A DNA stretch of 64,000 nucleotides from Symbioplanes lichenis (GTDB taxonomy: Bacteria; Actinomycetota; Actinomycetes; Mycobacteriales; Micromonosporaceae): contig NZ_JAUZQD010000010.1 in the NCBI RefSeq assembly GCF_030709675.1, positions 124,001 to 188,000 on the forward strand, read 5' to 3'. Under the pieces are notes generated by a model, which saw only the letters and a program-made list of their open reading frames with translations, was not told the DNA's origin and did no database searches. The translations under genes and the position numbers were made by a program. Positions 49,818 through 57,725 of this stretch are shown here, in pieces. Positions within the stretch are counted from its first letter, which is position 1; each line of letters opens with the position of its first letter.

Positions 49818-52004
49818 GTGGACGAACGTCGATCGGGCGCGGTCGAGGAGAGCCTCCTCCGGCAGGGCCGCAAGTACGCCCTCGGGCTGCGCCTGATCGT
49901 CGTCGGACTGTCCAGCACGGCGGCGGTGCTCTTCGGGGCGGCGCCGCCGGTCGCTCTGGCGCTCACCGGCTGGAACCTGCTCTACGCCTGGAAGGGCACC
50001 GGCCGGTGGGCGCCCGCCGACGTGGCGGTCATGGTCGCCGTCGGCCTCACCCAGCCCTGGACCGTCGAGTCGGACCCGCGCGGCGGCGGCACCTGGGTGC
50101 TCATCGCCGTGGCGATCACCCTCGTAACGTATCCGTGGCTGCTTCCGGGAATCGGTTTCATCGCCGCCGTCACGGTGGTCGTCGGCGCGCACTACGCCGG
50201 CACGATCCTCGCCGACCCGGGCGGCTGGCTGGTCAACGAGACCGTCGAAGCCTGGACGGCGGCGGAGGCGGGGCTGTCGTGGGCGCTCTACCGCTTTGTG
50301 CGCCGCAGCGCGCTGACAGCCGATGGAATCGTTTCCCGCGGTGCGCAGTTGCGCCGGACCGCGGCCATCGCCGCCGCCCGCCGCGCCGACGAGCGCGAGT
50401 ATCTCGCCGCCCTGCACGACACCGCGTCCGTGACGCTGCTGATGATCGGCAACGGCGTCCTGACCAAGCGCGAGCCGTGGCTCGCCGAGCAGGCGCGCCG
50501 GGACCTGCGCGAGATCGGCCGCCCCGACGCCGACGGCGAACTCGACCTGATCGCACTCCTGCGCGACATCGCCACGCACACGCCGCTGCGGATCTCGTGG
50601 CACGCGCCGGACGAGCTGCTGCTTCCGGCCGTCGACGCGGTCGCGCTCAGCCGCGGCACGCGTGAGGCCCTGACCAATGTCGTGCGGCACGCGGGGGTCG
50701 GTCACGCCGACATCTCGGTACGCCGCGACGGCGCGACCGTGACCGTGGAGATCTGCGACGAGGGCCGGGGCTTCGACCCCGCACAGACCCCACCCCGCCG
50801 GTACGGAGTCACCCGCTCGATCCAGGACCGCATGACCCGCCGGGGCGGCGAGGCGCACGTGGTGAGCAGCCCCGGAAACGGCACCACCGTCACGCTGATC
50901 GCCCGGCTCGCCGTCCCGGAGGTGCGCGGTGACGAGGGCGTCATCGCCGCCAGTTTCCAGCGGGGGCTGCACTGGGCGGTGGTCGTCACCGTGCTGGCCG
51001 TGCTGGTGCTGCTCGACCTGCCACACCTGCTGGCGGCTCCGGAGGCGTACACGTCGCTTCCGGCGCAATATGCCGTCTGGGGCGGACTGGTCGCCGTCAC
51101 CCTGATCGCCGCGTGGGCCCGGAGAATGCCGCGCTGGCCCTTGGTAGTAGCGGTTGCGGTTTGTTCCAGCGTCGCCACCGCCACCGTGCGCCCCGAGTTC
51201 CGGCTCGGCCCGGCGCACTGGTCGGAGGGCGACGCCGGCTGGCCGATCGTGCTCATTCTGCTCGACAGTCCCGTGGTGATCCTCGCCGCCGTCCTCGCCG
51301 GCCAGTACCTGCTGACGTTCGCCCAGGCCGCCGTGGACGGGCAGGCGGCGCTGAGCGTGGCGGGCGTGGTCAACGCGACGTGGGCGGTGCTGTTCTTCCA
51401 GCTCGGCATCGCGATGGTCGCCGCTGTGCTGCGGGGCCTGGCCGTGTCGTCGGGCCGGGTGCTGCGGGAGGCGGAGCGGGTGCGGACCGCCGAGGAGGTC
51501 GGCCGGCAGCTGCACCGGGACCGGGAGCGCCGGTGGGCGGAGCTCGCGCCGGCGACCGTACCGTTGCTGGGAGGTCTCGCCGCCGGGGAGCTGGACCCGG
51601 CCGATCCGCGGGTGCGGGCCCGCTGCGCGGCCGAGGCGGCCCGGATGCGCCGGCTGCTCGGGGAGGACGCGACGGTCACCGATCCGCTGGCGCGGGAGCT
51701 GCGTGCCTGCATCGAGCTGGCCGAGCGCAACGGGGTGCCGGTGTCCTTCGCCGAGTACGGCGCCCGCCCCGAACTCCCGCCCCCGGCCCGCCGCCGCCTG
51801 ACCGAGCCGGCCATCGCCGCGCTGGCCACCGCCCGCGGCAAGGTGCGGCTCACGGTCGCCGGCACGCCGGACGCGGTCACGGTCAGCGTCGTCGCGCGGT
51901 GCTCAGCCCCGCCGGACCTGCCCGACGGCGACGGAGTGCGGCGCTCGACCGTGCTCGACGGCGACCGCTGGTGGATCCAGGCGGTCTGGCAGGGGGCGGC
52001 ATGA
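49818..52004 (+). CDS. Membrane histidine kinase with a second, degenerate kinase module
   Basis: The 728-residue protein contains two similar halves. The first has about five membrane helices (~25-165), a coiled DHp segment ending EYLAALHDTASVTLLMIG (HD motif of the HisKA_3 class), an N-box TREALTNVVRHAG (~278), DEGRGFDP (~315) and GNGTTVTL (~355). The second half repeats a membrane block (~385-530) and a coiled region, then a domain (LARELRACIELAERNG...LTVAGTPDAVTVSVV) that lacks clear ATP-binding motifs. The GTG at 49818 is in frame 6 bases after the protease stop. It overlaps the response regulator by four bases. It probably senses an envelope signal; the ligand is unknown. Palindromes at 50148 and 50325. 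Confidence 0.82.
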   Translation: MDERRSGAVEESLLRQGRKYALGLRLIVVGLSSTAAVLFGAAPPVALALTGWNLLYAWKGTGRWAPADVAVMVAVGLTQPWTVESDPRGGGTWVLIAVAITLVTYPWLLPGIGFIAAVTVVVGAHYAGTILADPGGWLVNETVEAWTAAEAGLSWALYRFVRRSALTADGIVSRGAQLRRTAAIAAARRADEREYLAALHDTASVTLLMIGNGVLTKREPWLAEQARRDLREIGRPDADGELDLIALLRDIATHTPLRISWHAPDELLLPAVDAVALSRGTREALTNVVRHAGVGHADISVRRDGATVTVEICDEGRGFDPAQTPPRRYGVTRSIQDRMTRRGGEAHVVSSPGNGTTVTLIARLAVPEVRGDEGVIAASFQRGLHWAVVVTVLAVLVLLDLPHLLAAPEAYTSLPAQYAVWGGLVAVTLIAAWARRMPRWPLVVAVAVCSSVATATVRPEFRLGPAHWSEGDAGWPIVLILLDSPVVILAAVLAGQYLLTFAQAAVDGQAALSVAGVVNATWAVLFFQLGIAMVAAVLRGLAVSSGRVLREAERVRTAEEVGRQLHRDRERRWAELAPATVPLLGGLAAGELDPADPRVRARCAAEAARMRRLLGEDATVTDPLARELRACIELAERNGVPVSFAEYGARPELPPPARRRLTEPAIAALATARGKVRLTVAGTPDAVTVSVVARCSAPPDLPDGDGVRRSTVLDGDRWWIQAVWQGAA

Positions 52005-52642
52005 TCACCGTTGTCGTGGTGGACGATCATCCGGTCGTGCAGGCGGGCGTCCGTGCGTGGTGTGCCCTGGCCGATCCGCCGATCGAGGTGGTGGCGTGGG
52101 GGCCGGACGTGTCGGCCGCGTGGCTGGCGCCGGGGGCCACGGCCGACGTCGTGGTGCTCGACCTGCAGCTGGACGTGACGGGTCCCGCGTACGGGGATCT
52201 CAAAAGGCTGGTCGACGCGGGCCGGCAGGTCATCGTCTACAGCATGCGGGCCGACCGCGACACCGTGCTGACCTGCCTGGACATCGGGGCGTGCACCTAT
52301 CTGACCAAGGCCGAGGGGGAGGACCACCTGGTCGCGGCGATCGCCGCCGCCGCGGCGGGGACGCCTTACACCCCGCCCGCGCTCTCCGGGGCCTTCGGCA
52401 CCGACGACCGCCCGCACCGGCCCCGGCTGTCGCCGCGCGAGACCGAGGTGCTGCTGGAATGGTTCCACAGCGAGAGCAAGGAGATGGTCGCGCGCCGCCT
52501 GCACCTCACGGTGCATCGGGTGAATTCCTGTCTGGAACGGGTACGCGTGAAGTACGCGAACGTGGGCCGGGAAGCACCGACCAAGGCCGCCCTCGTCGCC
52601 CGGGCCCTCCAGGATGGACTGCTGACGACCGACGACTTGTAG
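52001..52642 (+). CDS. NarL/FixJ-type response regulator
   Basis: The 213-residue partner of the kinase has an intact receiver: DDH (residues 8-10) in VVVVDDHPVVQAGV, the acceptor Asp in VVVLDLQLD and Lys in YLTKAEG. The C-terminal domain LSPRETEVLLEWFHSESKEMVARRLHL...VNSCLERVRVKY is a LuxR helix-turn-helix variant with an unusual FHSES turn. The start overlaps the kinase stop as ATGA. Downstream genes follow directly, so the regulator may control the same transcript that encodes a membrane protease and coiled-coil protein. Confidence 0.88.
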   Translation: MITVVVVDDHPVVQAGVRAWCALADPPIEVVAWGPDVSAAWLAPGATADVVVLDLQLDVTGPAYGDLKRLVDAGRQVIVYSMRADRDTVLTCLDIGACTYLTKAEGEDHLVAAIAAAAAGTPYTPPALSGAFGTDDRPHRPRLSPRETEVLLEWFHSESKEMVARRLHLTVHRVNSCLERVRVKYANVGREAPTKAALVARALQDGLLTTDDL

Positions 52643-53500
52643 ATGGGGGTCGTTCGACCACCACCGGCCGGCGCCGCCGCTCGATACTTTCCGTACGTGG
52701 CTCTCTTCAAAGCGTTACGGCTGCTCGTGGCCGTCGCCGCGCTGATCGTGCTGGTGGTGACGCTGCACCGGCAGGACGACCGGATCGACCAGCTCCGGCG
52801 GCAGGCGACCGCCGACCGGCAGGCGCTCGAGCTCGCCGACGCGGCGGCCGGGCAGCGGGCGACCGCCCTCGACAAGCGGATCAAGACCCTCGAGACCGGG
52901 CTGGGCGCCCTGGACGAGCGCAGCCGGCAGGCCTTCGACCCGCAGGCGGTCGCCGCCTCCGCCCTGCCCAGCGTCTTCCAGGTCATCGCGGGCGACTTCA
53001 CCGGCAGCGCCTTCGCCGTCGGCAAGCCCGCGGGCGGCCGGACCCGGGTCCTCACCGCCTATCACGTCATCGAGAGCGTCTGGACCACCGGGCGCAAGAC
53101 CGTGCGGCTCGAACGCGACGCCAAGGGCTACACGGCCACGATCGCCGACGTGAGCCCGCGGCACGACCTCGCCCTGCTGACGATCCCCGGCCAGGTCACC
53201 GGGATCACCGCCGCCGCCCGGGCCCCGGCCTCCGGCGAGCAGATCCTCGTGGTCGGCGCCCCGCTCGGCCTGACCGACACCATCACGACCGGCGTGGTCA
53301 GCGCGGTCCGGGCCCGGGTCGGCGGCCCCGGCACGATGATCCAGATCGACGCGCCGGTCAACCCGGGCAACTCCGGCGGCCCGGTCGTCAACACCCGCAA
53401 GGAAGTCGTCGGCATCGCCGACGCCAAGGCGGAGGACGCGGAGGGCATCGGCCTCGCCGTCCCGATCCAGACCGCCTGCAAGGTCTTCGACGTCTGCTGA
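52643..53500 (+). CDS. Membrane-anchored trypsin-like serine protease (HtrA-like, no PDZ)
   Basis: The 285-residue protein has a single N-terminal membrane helix (LLVAVAALIVLVVTL), a coiled-coil linker and a trypsin-fold protease with His (~141, TAYHVIES), Asp (~174, RHDLALL) and Ser (~244, NPGNSGGPVV). This is the core of DegP/HtrA proteases, but no PDZ domain follows. It likely acts on the outer face of the membrane in protein quality control or signal processing. ATG 52643 directly follows the response regulator stop; GTG 52697 is an alternative just before the helix. Neither has a clear binding site, so translation may be coupled. Confidence 0.82.
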   Translation: MGVVRPPPAGAAARYFPYVALFKALRLLVAVAALIVLVVTLHRQDDRIDQLRRQATADRQALELADAAAGQRATALDKRIKTLETGLGALDERSRQAFDPQAVAASALPSVFQVIAGDFTGSAFAVGKPAGGRTRVLTAYHVIESVWTTGRKTVRLERDAKGYTATIADVSPRHDLALLTIPGQVTGITAAARAPASGEQILVVGAPLGLTDTITTGVVSAVRARVGGPGTMIQIDAPVNPGNSGGPVVNTRKEVVGIADAKAEDAEGIGLAVPIQTACKVFDVC

Positions 53501-53529
53501 ACACCTCTCGTCCGTGGAAAGGAAGAGCC

Positions 53530-54066
53530 GTGACCTACCCGCCGCAGGAGCAGTTCCCGTCGCCCCCGGCCCAGCCCACCGCGCCGCTCCCGGCGCCGCC
53601 GCCCTATCCGCCGGTGTCGGCCACTCCCTTCCCGGCGCCGCCCGAGCGCCGCCGCCCGGCCACCCTGGTCCTGGGCATCGCGGCCGCCCTGCTGCTCGTC
53701 TTCGGCGGCCTGATGCTCGGCCTCTACCTCAACGAGCACGGCAATCTGAACGACACCAAGGGCAACCTCCGCGACACCCGCGCCGACCTGACCGCCCAGG
53801 TCGAGGAACAAAAAGGAATCGTTTCCAGTACGCAGCAGAAGCTCGCCGACGCCGAGAAGAAGGCCGGCGACCTCACCACCCAGCTCGGCGCCACCAAGGC
53901 CGACCTCGCCGAGACCAAGGGCCAGCGCGACGTCCTCGTCCCGTGCATGCGCCGCATCCAGGACGCCTTCGACGCCGCGTCCAACGGCGACGGGGGAGGC
54001 GTCGACCGGGCCCTGCGCGGCGCCCGCACCGCCTGCGACAAGGCCGAGATCAAGGTCGACTCCTGA
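53530..54066 (+). CDS. Proline-rich, coiled-coil membrane protein
   Basis: A 178-residue protein with a proline-rich cytoplasmic N-terminus (PPQEQFPSPPAQPTAPLPAP), one membrane helix (LVLGIAAALLLVFGGLMLGLYL, ~46-67) and a heptad-patterned coiled coil outside (~70-140: LNDTKGNLRDTRADLTAQVEEQ..QQKLADAEKKAGDL). Two cysteines (VPCMRR, TACDKAE) may form a disulphide at the end. No domain family is recognised. It probably belongs to the same transcript as the kinase, regulator and protease. The GTG at 53530 follows GGAAAGGAAGAG. The palindrome at 53815 falls in the coiled-coil segment, where it brings in rare codons. Confidence 0.65.
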   Translation: MTYPPQEQFPSPPAQPTAPLPAPPPYPPVSATPFPAPPERRRPATLVLGIAAALLLVFGGLMLGLYLNEHGNLNDTKGNLRDTRADLTAQVEEQKGIVSSTQQKLADAEKKAGDLTTQLGATKADLAETKGQRDVLVPCMRRIQDAFDAASNGDGGGVDRALRGARTACDKAEIKVDS

Positions 54067-54241
54067 TCGCGGAATGGCACCATACCCCCGAGACCAGTAC
54101 GGATCACCGGCCCGGACACCGGCCCGCCCAGCGGCGCGGTCGTGGTCGCCGCCGCGGACGCGACCGCCCTGCTGGCCGTCTCGGCCGTCACCGTCGGCAG
54201 CGCGCTGACGCCGGCCGGAAGGACACTGCGACCATGGCGCG

Positions 54242-54490
54242 ATGAGTCAGTACTTCGATGATGCGACGACCGGGCAGACACTGTGGAACCCGGCGACCCG
54301 GGTGGCCCAGCTGTTCTTCCGGATGACCGAGGCGCTGGTGCCGACCGCCGGCCGCCCGTGCGGGGTGGTGGACCTGCACATCGACGAGTACGCGGTCGAT
54401 CCCGCCGCCTTCACCGCATTCGTCGACGAATTGGTGACGCAGTATCTCGCCGCGACTCACCCGATTCTCAAGGCGATGCTGAGGCCACAG
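54242..54490 (+). pseudogene. DUF6086-like gene, 3' end lost
   Basis: The first ~83 codons, MSQYFDDATTGQTLWNPATR...LFFRMTEALVP...DEYAVDPAAFTAFVDELV, match the start of DUF6086 proteins, whose members continue with a helix to ~100 residues or more. Here the similarity ends near LKAMLRP, and the frame runs on antisense through the MerR gene to 54922. A TGA lies at 54480-54482 in the +1 frame, which a frameshift could reach. The stretch 54067-54241 upstream holds no gene that I can support. Confidence 0.55.
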
Positions 54491-54547
54491 CGGGAGGACG
54501 AAAGGGCGACGCGCCGAAAGCGCCCGTCAACCGGCGAAGCGGGAGCG

Positions 54548-54898
54548 TCAGCGGGCGGCGCGGTTGAGGTCGATCAGCTCGTTGAGGCTGTCGAGCGTGC
54601 GCGTGAGCCCGGCGATGTGGGCCACCAGCTTGTCGCGCTCCTCGACCAGGTGGGCGAAGGCGGCGTCGGAGGTGGCGCCGCTCGGGGACTCGAGGCACGG
54701 GAGGACTTCGAGGATCTTCTGGCTGGACAGGCCCGCGGCATAGAGACGCTGCAGGTACGCCACCCGGTCCACACCCTCCTCGGCATAGTGCCGGTGGCCG
54801 CCGGGGCTGCGGGTGCTTGCCAGCAGCCCCTGCTCCTCGTAGTACCGCAGCGAACGCACGCTCACTCCTGTCCGCGCCGCCAGGTCGCCGATCCGCAT
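54548..54898 (-). CDS. MerR-family transcriptional regulator
   Basis: A 116-residue regulator with an N-terminal winged helix-turn-helix MRIGDLAARTGVSVRSLRYYEEQGLL and a dimerisation helix (HLVEERDKLVAHIAGLTRTLDSL). No effector cysteines or zinc ligands are visible apart from LPCLES, so it may sense an organic compound. It is divergent from the enoyl-CoA hydratase gene over 58 bases, which hold a spaced promoter element. It likely controls that gene. The ATG at 54898 is the natural start. Confidence 0.9.
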   Translation of the reverse strand: MRIGDLAARTGVSVRSLRYYEEQGLLASTRSPGGHRHYAEEGVDRVAYLQRLYAAGLSSQKILEVLPCLESPSGATSDAAFAHLVEERDKLVAHIAGLTRTLDSLNELIDLNRAAR

Positions 54899-54918
54899 GT
54901 CGCCCCCGTCACAAAGCC

Positions 54919-54950
54919 TTGAATCTCACATGGATGTCAGAATCTAGCGT
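54919..54950 (+). promoter_or_regulatory. MerR-type promoter for the hydratase gene
   Basis: TTGAAT at 54919 and TAGCGT at 54945 are separated by 20 bases, the long spacer typical of MerR-activated promoters. An imperfect dyad TCACATGGATGTCA (54926-54939) lies within the spacer, where MerR proteins bind. The elements are weak matches to consensus. Confidence 0.45.
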
Positions 54951-54956
54951 ACTTCC

Positions 54957-55766
54957 ATGACCTACGAGACACTGCACGTCGACGTCGAGCAGGGCGTCGC
55001 GACCGTGACCATCGACCACCCGCCGCTCAACCTGCTCGACGGCAAGCTCATTCCCGACCTCCTGAGCTTCGTGGCGCAGGTGAAGGACGACGACACCGTG
55101 CGGGTGATCGTCTTCCAGAGCGCCGATCCCGAGTTCTTCATCGCCCACGGCGACATGGGTTTCCTCACCGATCCGGGCCTGCTGACGGCGGACGGCGAAT
55201 TGGTCGGCGGCACCAACCCCGTCCAGACCGTCAACGAACTTATCCGTACGCTGCCGCAGGTCACCATCGGCAAGCTGGCCGGCTTCGCCCGGGGCGGCGG
55301 CAACGAGTTCCTCATGGCGCTGGACATGCGTTTCGCGGCGATCGGGCCGGCGGGGCAGGCGCAGCCGGAGACGCTGATGGGCATCTACCCGGGCGGCGGC
55401 GGGACGAAGCTCATGCCCGAGCTGATCGGCCGCGCCCGGGCCCTGGAGCTGATCCTCGGGGGCGAGCTCGTGGGCGCCGAGCTGGCCGAGCGCTACGGGC
55501 TGATCAACCGCGCGCTGCCCGCCGCCGAGCTCGACGACTTCGTCACCACGCTGTCCCGCCGCATCGCCGCCCTGGGTCCCGCGATCATCGGCATCGTCAA
55601 GACCGCCGTCGACGCCCGGGATCTCGCCGTCGAGAGCAGCCTGGTGACCCGGCTCAACTTCCCGGACGTGGCCGCCCTGGCGACGAAACTGCTCGGCGCG
55701 GGGGTGCAGACCCGCGAAGGTGAGCGCCGGCTGGAAACGATCCTCAATGAGGTGCATCAGAGGTAA
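54957..55766 (+). CDS. Enoyl-CoA hydratase/isomerase family protein
   Basis: The 269-residue crotonase-fold protein starts VEQGVATVTIDHPPLNLLDG and has the oxyanion region GFARGGGNEFLMALDMRFAA, with the G-G-N-E pattern. GIYPGGGGTKLMPELIGRARALELILGG follows. The first of the usual hydratase Glu residues is at GNE; the second position reads PETLMG. It likely acts on an acyl-CoA, as hydratase, isomerase or hydrolase. Its divergent MerR neighbour suggests control by the substrate or a related compound. Its 3' end overlaps the SDR gene by ten bases. Confidence 0.87.
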   Translation: MTYETLHVDVEQGVATVTIDHPPLNLLDGKLIPDLLSFVAQVKDDDTVRVIVFQSADPEFFIAHGDMGFLTDPGLLTADGELVGGTNPVQTVNELIRTLPQVTIGKLAGFARGGGNEFLMALDMRFAAIGPAGQAQPETLMGIYPGGGGTKLMPELIGRARALELILGGELVGAELAERYGLINRALPAAELDDFVTTLSRRIAALGPAIIGIVKTAVDARDLAVESSLVTRLNFPDVAALATKLLGAGVQTREGERRLETILNEVHQR

Positions 55767-56632
55767 CGGACGCCGGTCAGCTTCTCGGAGGCGGCCCAGA
55801 GCCGGGCGGCGACGGCCGGATCGGCGGCCTCCTTGCTCAGCCGGGCCTTGGTGACGCGCCCCCGGGTTTCGCCGAGCCCGGCCGGGCCGAAGAACTGCCC
55901 CCCGCGTACGCCGGGATCGGTCGCGGCTTTGATCTGGGGCTTCGCGCCCTGCTCGACCGATTGCGTGGCGAGCAGGCCGAGCCAGGCGACGGGCTTGCCG
56001 AGCGGGCCGAGGTGCTCCCAGGCCCGCGGCGTCAGGTTGGTGCGGGTCAGGCCGGGGTGGGCGAGCGTGCTGATCACCGGCGACCCGGCGGCGCGCAGGC
56101 GGCGGTCCAGCTCGAGGCCGAAGAGGGTCGTGGCGAGCTTCGACCGGCCGTACGCCGCCGCGGCGCGATAGTCGTGCGTACTCATCAGGTCGTCGAAGTC
56201 GAGGTGGGCGCCCTTGTGCGTGATCGAGCTGAGGCTGACGACCCGGGCCGCCGGGGCGGCCGTCAGCGCGTCGAGCAGCAGGCCGGTCAGCGCGAAGGGC
56301 CCCAGCATGTTGGTGCCCAGGTGCAGCTCGAAGCCGTCGGCGGTGGTGCGGCGCGGGCCGAGCACGACCAGGCCGGCGTTGTTGACCAGCAGGTCGATGG
56401 CCGGATGGTCGGCGACCAGCTTCGCGGCGAAGGACCGCACCGAGGCGAGCGAGGCGAGGTCCAGCTCGCGCACCTCGCCGCCGATCCGGCGGGCCACCTC
56501 CTCGCCCGCGGGAACGTTACGGACGGCCAGCACCACGTGGGCGCCACGCCGGGCCAGCTCGGTGGCGGTGACCAGGCCGAGGCCCGAGTTCGCGCCGGTG
56601 ACGACGGCCGTGCGGCCGGCAAGATCGGTCAT
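55757..56632 (-). CDS. Short-chain dehydrogenase/reductase (SDR)
   Basis: The 291-residue protein has the nucleotide-binding motif TGANSGLG (residues 12-19), NNAG (~87), a catalytic YGRSK (~163) and SLSSITHKG. It closely resembles the retinol-dehydrogenase/protochlorophyllide-reductase-like SDRs that in actinomycetes sit opposite MmyB-type regulators. It would use NADP(H) to reduce or oxidise a carbonyl or alcohol; the substrate is unknown. ATG 56632 faces the regulator over 110 bases that hold a dyad at 56693. Confidence 0.9.
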   Translation of the reverse strand: MTDLAGRTAVVTGANSGLGLVTATELARRGAHVVLAVRNVPAGEEVARRIGGEVRELDLASLASVRSFAAKLVADHPAIDLLVNNAGLVVLGPRRTTADGFELHLGTNMLGPFALTGLLLDALTAAPAARVVSLSSITHKGAHLDFDDLMSTHDYRAAAAYGRSKLATTLFGLELDRRLRAAGSPVISTLAHPGLTRTNLTPRAWEHLGPLGKPVAWLGLLATQSVEQGAKPQIKAATDPGVRGGQFFGPAGLGETRGRVTKARLSKEAADPAVAARLWAASEKLTGVRYL

Positions 56633-56692
56633 TGACTACTCCTGGAATCGGTGGGAAACGCCGACGTTAGGGGCATCGCGGCCAGGTTCCCT

Positions 56693-56706
56693 GGTCCTGC
56701 GGGACC
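56693..56706. promoter_or_regulatory. Candidate MmyB-type operator
   Basis: GGTCCTGCGGGACC is a near-perfect dyad (arms GGTCC/GGACC) 37 bases before the regulator start in the divergent gap. A second related sequence, TGCGGGTCC, lies just downstream. It is a good candidate for autoregulation and for control of the SDR gene. Confidence 0.55.
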
Positions 56707-56742
56707 TACCCTGCGGGTCCGGCCGGGCGGCACACTGGGACC

Positions 56743-57606
56743 ATGACCCATCCGTACGCCCGGGAGCTCGGCGACTTTCTGCGCGCTCGCCGGAATCGGT
56801 TGCAGCCCGCTGACGTCGGCCTGGAACCCGGTGGCAGACGCAAAGTCACCGGGCTGCGGCGCGAGGAGCTGGCGCTGCTGGCCGGCCTGAGCACCGACTA
56901 CTACCAGCGGATGGAACAGGGCCGGGAGGTGCGCCCCTCCGACGACGTGCTCGACGCGCTGGCCGGGGCGCTCGGGCTCGACGACGAGGAGCGCCGGCAC
57001 CTGTTCGCCCTCGCCCAGGCGGCCCGGCGGCCGGTGCCCGCCCCGGCCGGACGTACTCCGGAATCGGTTCCCGAGAGCACCCGCCGGCTGCTGCGGCTCA
57101 TGGACACCCCGGCGGTCGTCCTCGGGCGGCACCTCGACCTGCTCGACTGGAACCCGATGGCCGAGGCGCTGCTCGGCGATCCGGGCCTGGTGACGCCCGA
57201 CCGGCTCAACATGTTGCTGCTGCTCTTCGACGACACGCTGACCAACCAGCGCAGCTGCACCGACTGGGAGCGGCAGGCCCTCGAGTACATCGGCATGATG
57301 CGCGCCGCCGTCGCCACCGACCCGGCCCATCCGCGCGCCACCGCGATCGTGGGCGAGCTGAGCATTCGCAGCGCCGAGTTCCGCCGTTTGTGGGCCCGGC
57401 ACGACGTCCGCGAATCGGTCCGGGGCGCCAAGACGTTCCGCGTTCCCGGCATCGGTGACATCGGGCTCGATTGGGACACCTATCCGTTGCCCGGCAACCC
57501 CGGCCCGGTCATGCTGGTCTACACCGCCGCGCCCGGCACTCCCGACGCGGACCGGCTGCGCCTGCTCGCCACGATGCACGCCACGCGGAAAGCGACGGAA
57601 AGGTGA
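56743..57606 (+). CDS. MmyB-like helix-turn-helix regulator
   Basis: The 287-residue protein has an N-terminal XRE helix-turn-helix (GDFLRARRNRLQPADVGL..., RREELALLAGLSTDYYQRMEQGR) and a C-terminal MmyB-like PAS-type ligand-binding domain (DTPAVVLGRHLDLLDWNPMAEALLGD, ~120-275). Proteins of this family are common in actinomycetes and often lie opposite an SDR gene that they control, as here. The ligand is thought to be a small hydrophobic molecule. The ATG at 56743 follows CTGGGACC and has only a weak binding site. Palindrome at 57060. Confidence 0.9.
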   Translation: MTHPYARELGDFLRARRNRLQPADVGLEPGGRRKVTGLRREELALLAGLSTDYYQRMEQGREVRPSDDVLDALAGALGLDDEERRHLFALAQAARRPVPAPAGRTPESVPESTRRLLRLMDTPAVVLGRHLDLLDWNPMAEALLGDPGLVTPDRLNMLLLLFDDTLTNQRSCTDWERQALEYIGMMRAAVATDPAHPRATAIVGELSIRSAEFRRLWARHDVRESVRGAKTFRVPGIGDIGLDWDTYPLPGNPGPVMLVYTAAPGTPDADRLRLLATMHATRKATER

Positions 57607-57626
57607 CGGACCTTGCCGGCGTCACC
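57602..57626 (+). terminator. Short hairpin at the end of the regulator gene
   Basis: Arms GGTGACG and CGTCACC enclose an 11-base loop and begin within the last codons of the regulator gene (stop 57604-57606). It is a modest terminator ahead of the antiporter gene. Confidence 0.45.
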
Positions 57627-57725
57627 GTGCGCCGGCGGGGACGATCGCGCCTGGCCCGGGTGTAGCCAGGGCACATCGCAGGTGAACCGCCTGCACGCGG
57701 GCCCGGCCGCTGCCAGGCTGGACGC

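Noticed and set aside
50325..50336. Reading single RRAANCGNTTYY copies as LacI-family operators for the local gene
   Set aside because: Most copies lie deep within coding regions and far from promoters, so local operator function does not explain the set.
54067..54241. Possible small ORF with a hydrophobic stretch (VVVAAADATALLAVSAV)
   Set aside because: No start codon, binding site or homology; it may be a relic, but nothing supports it.
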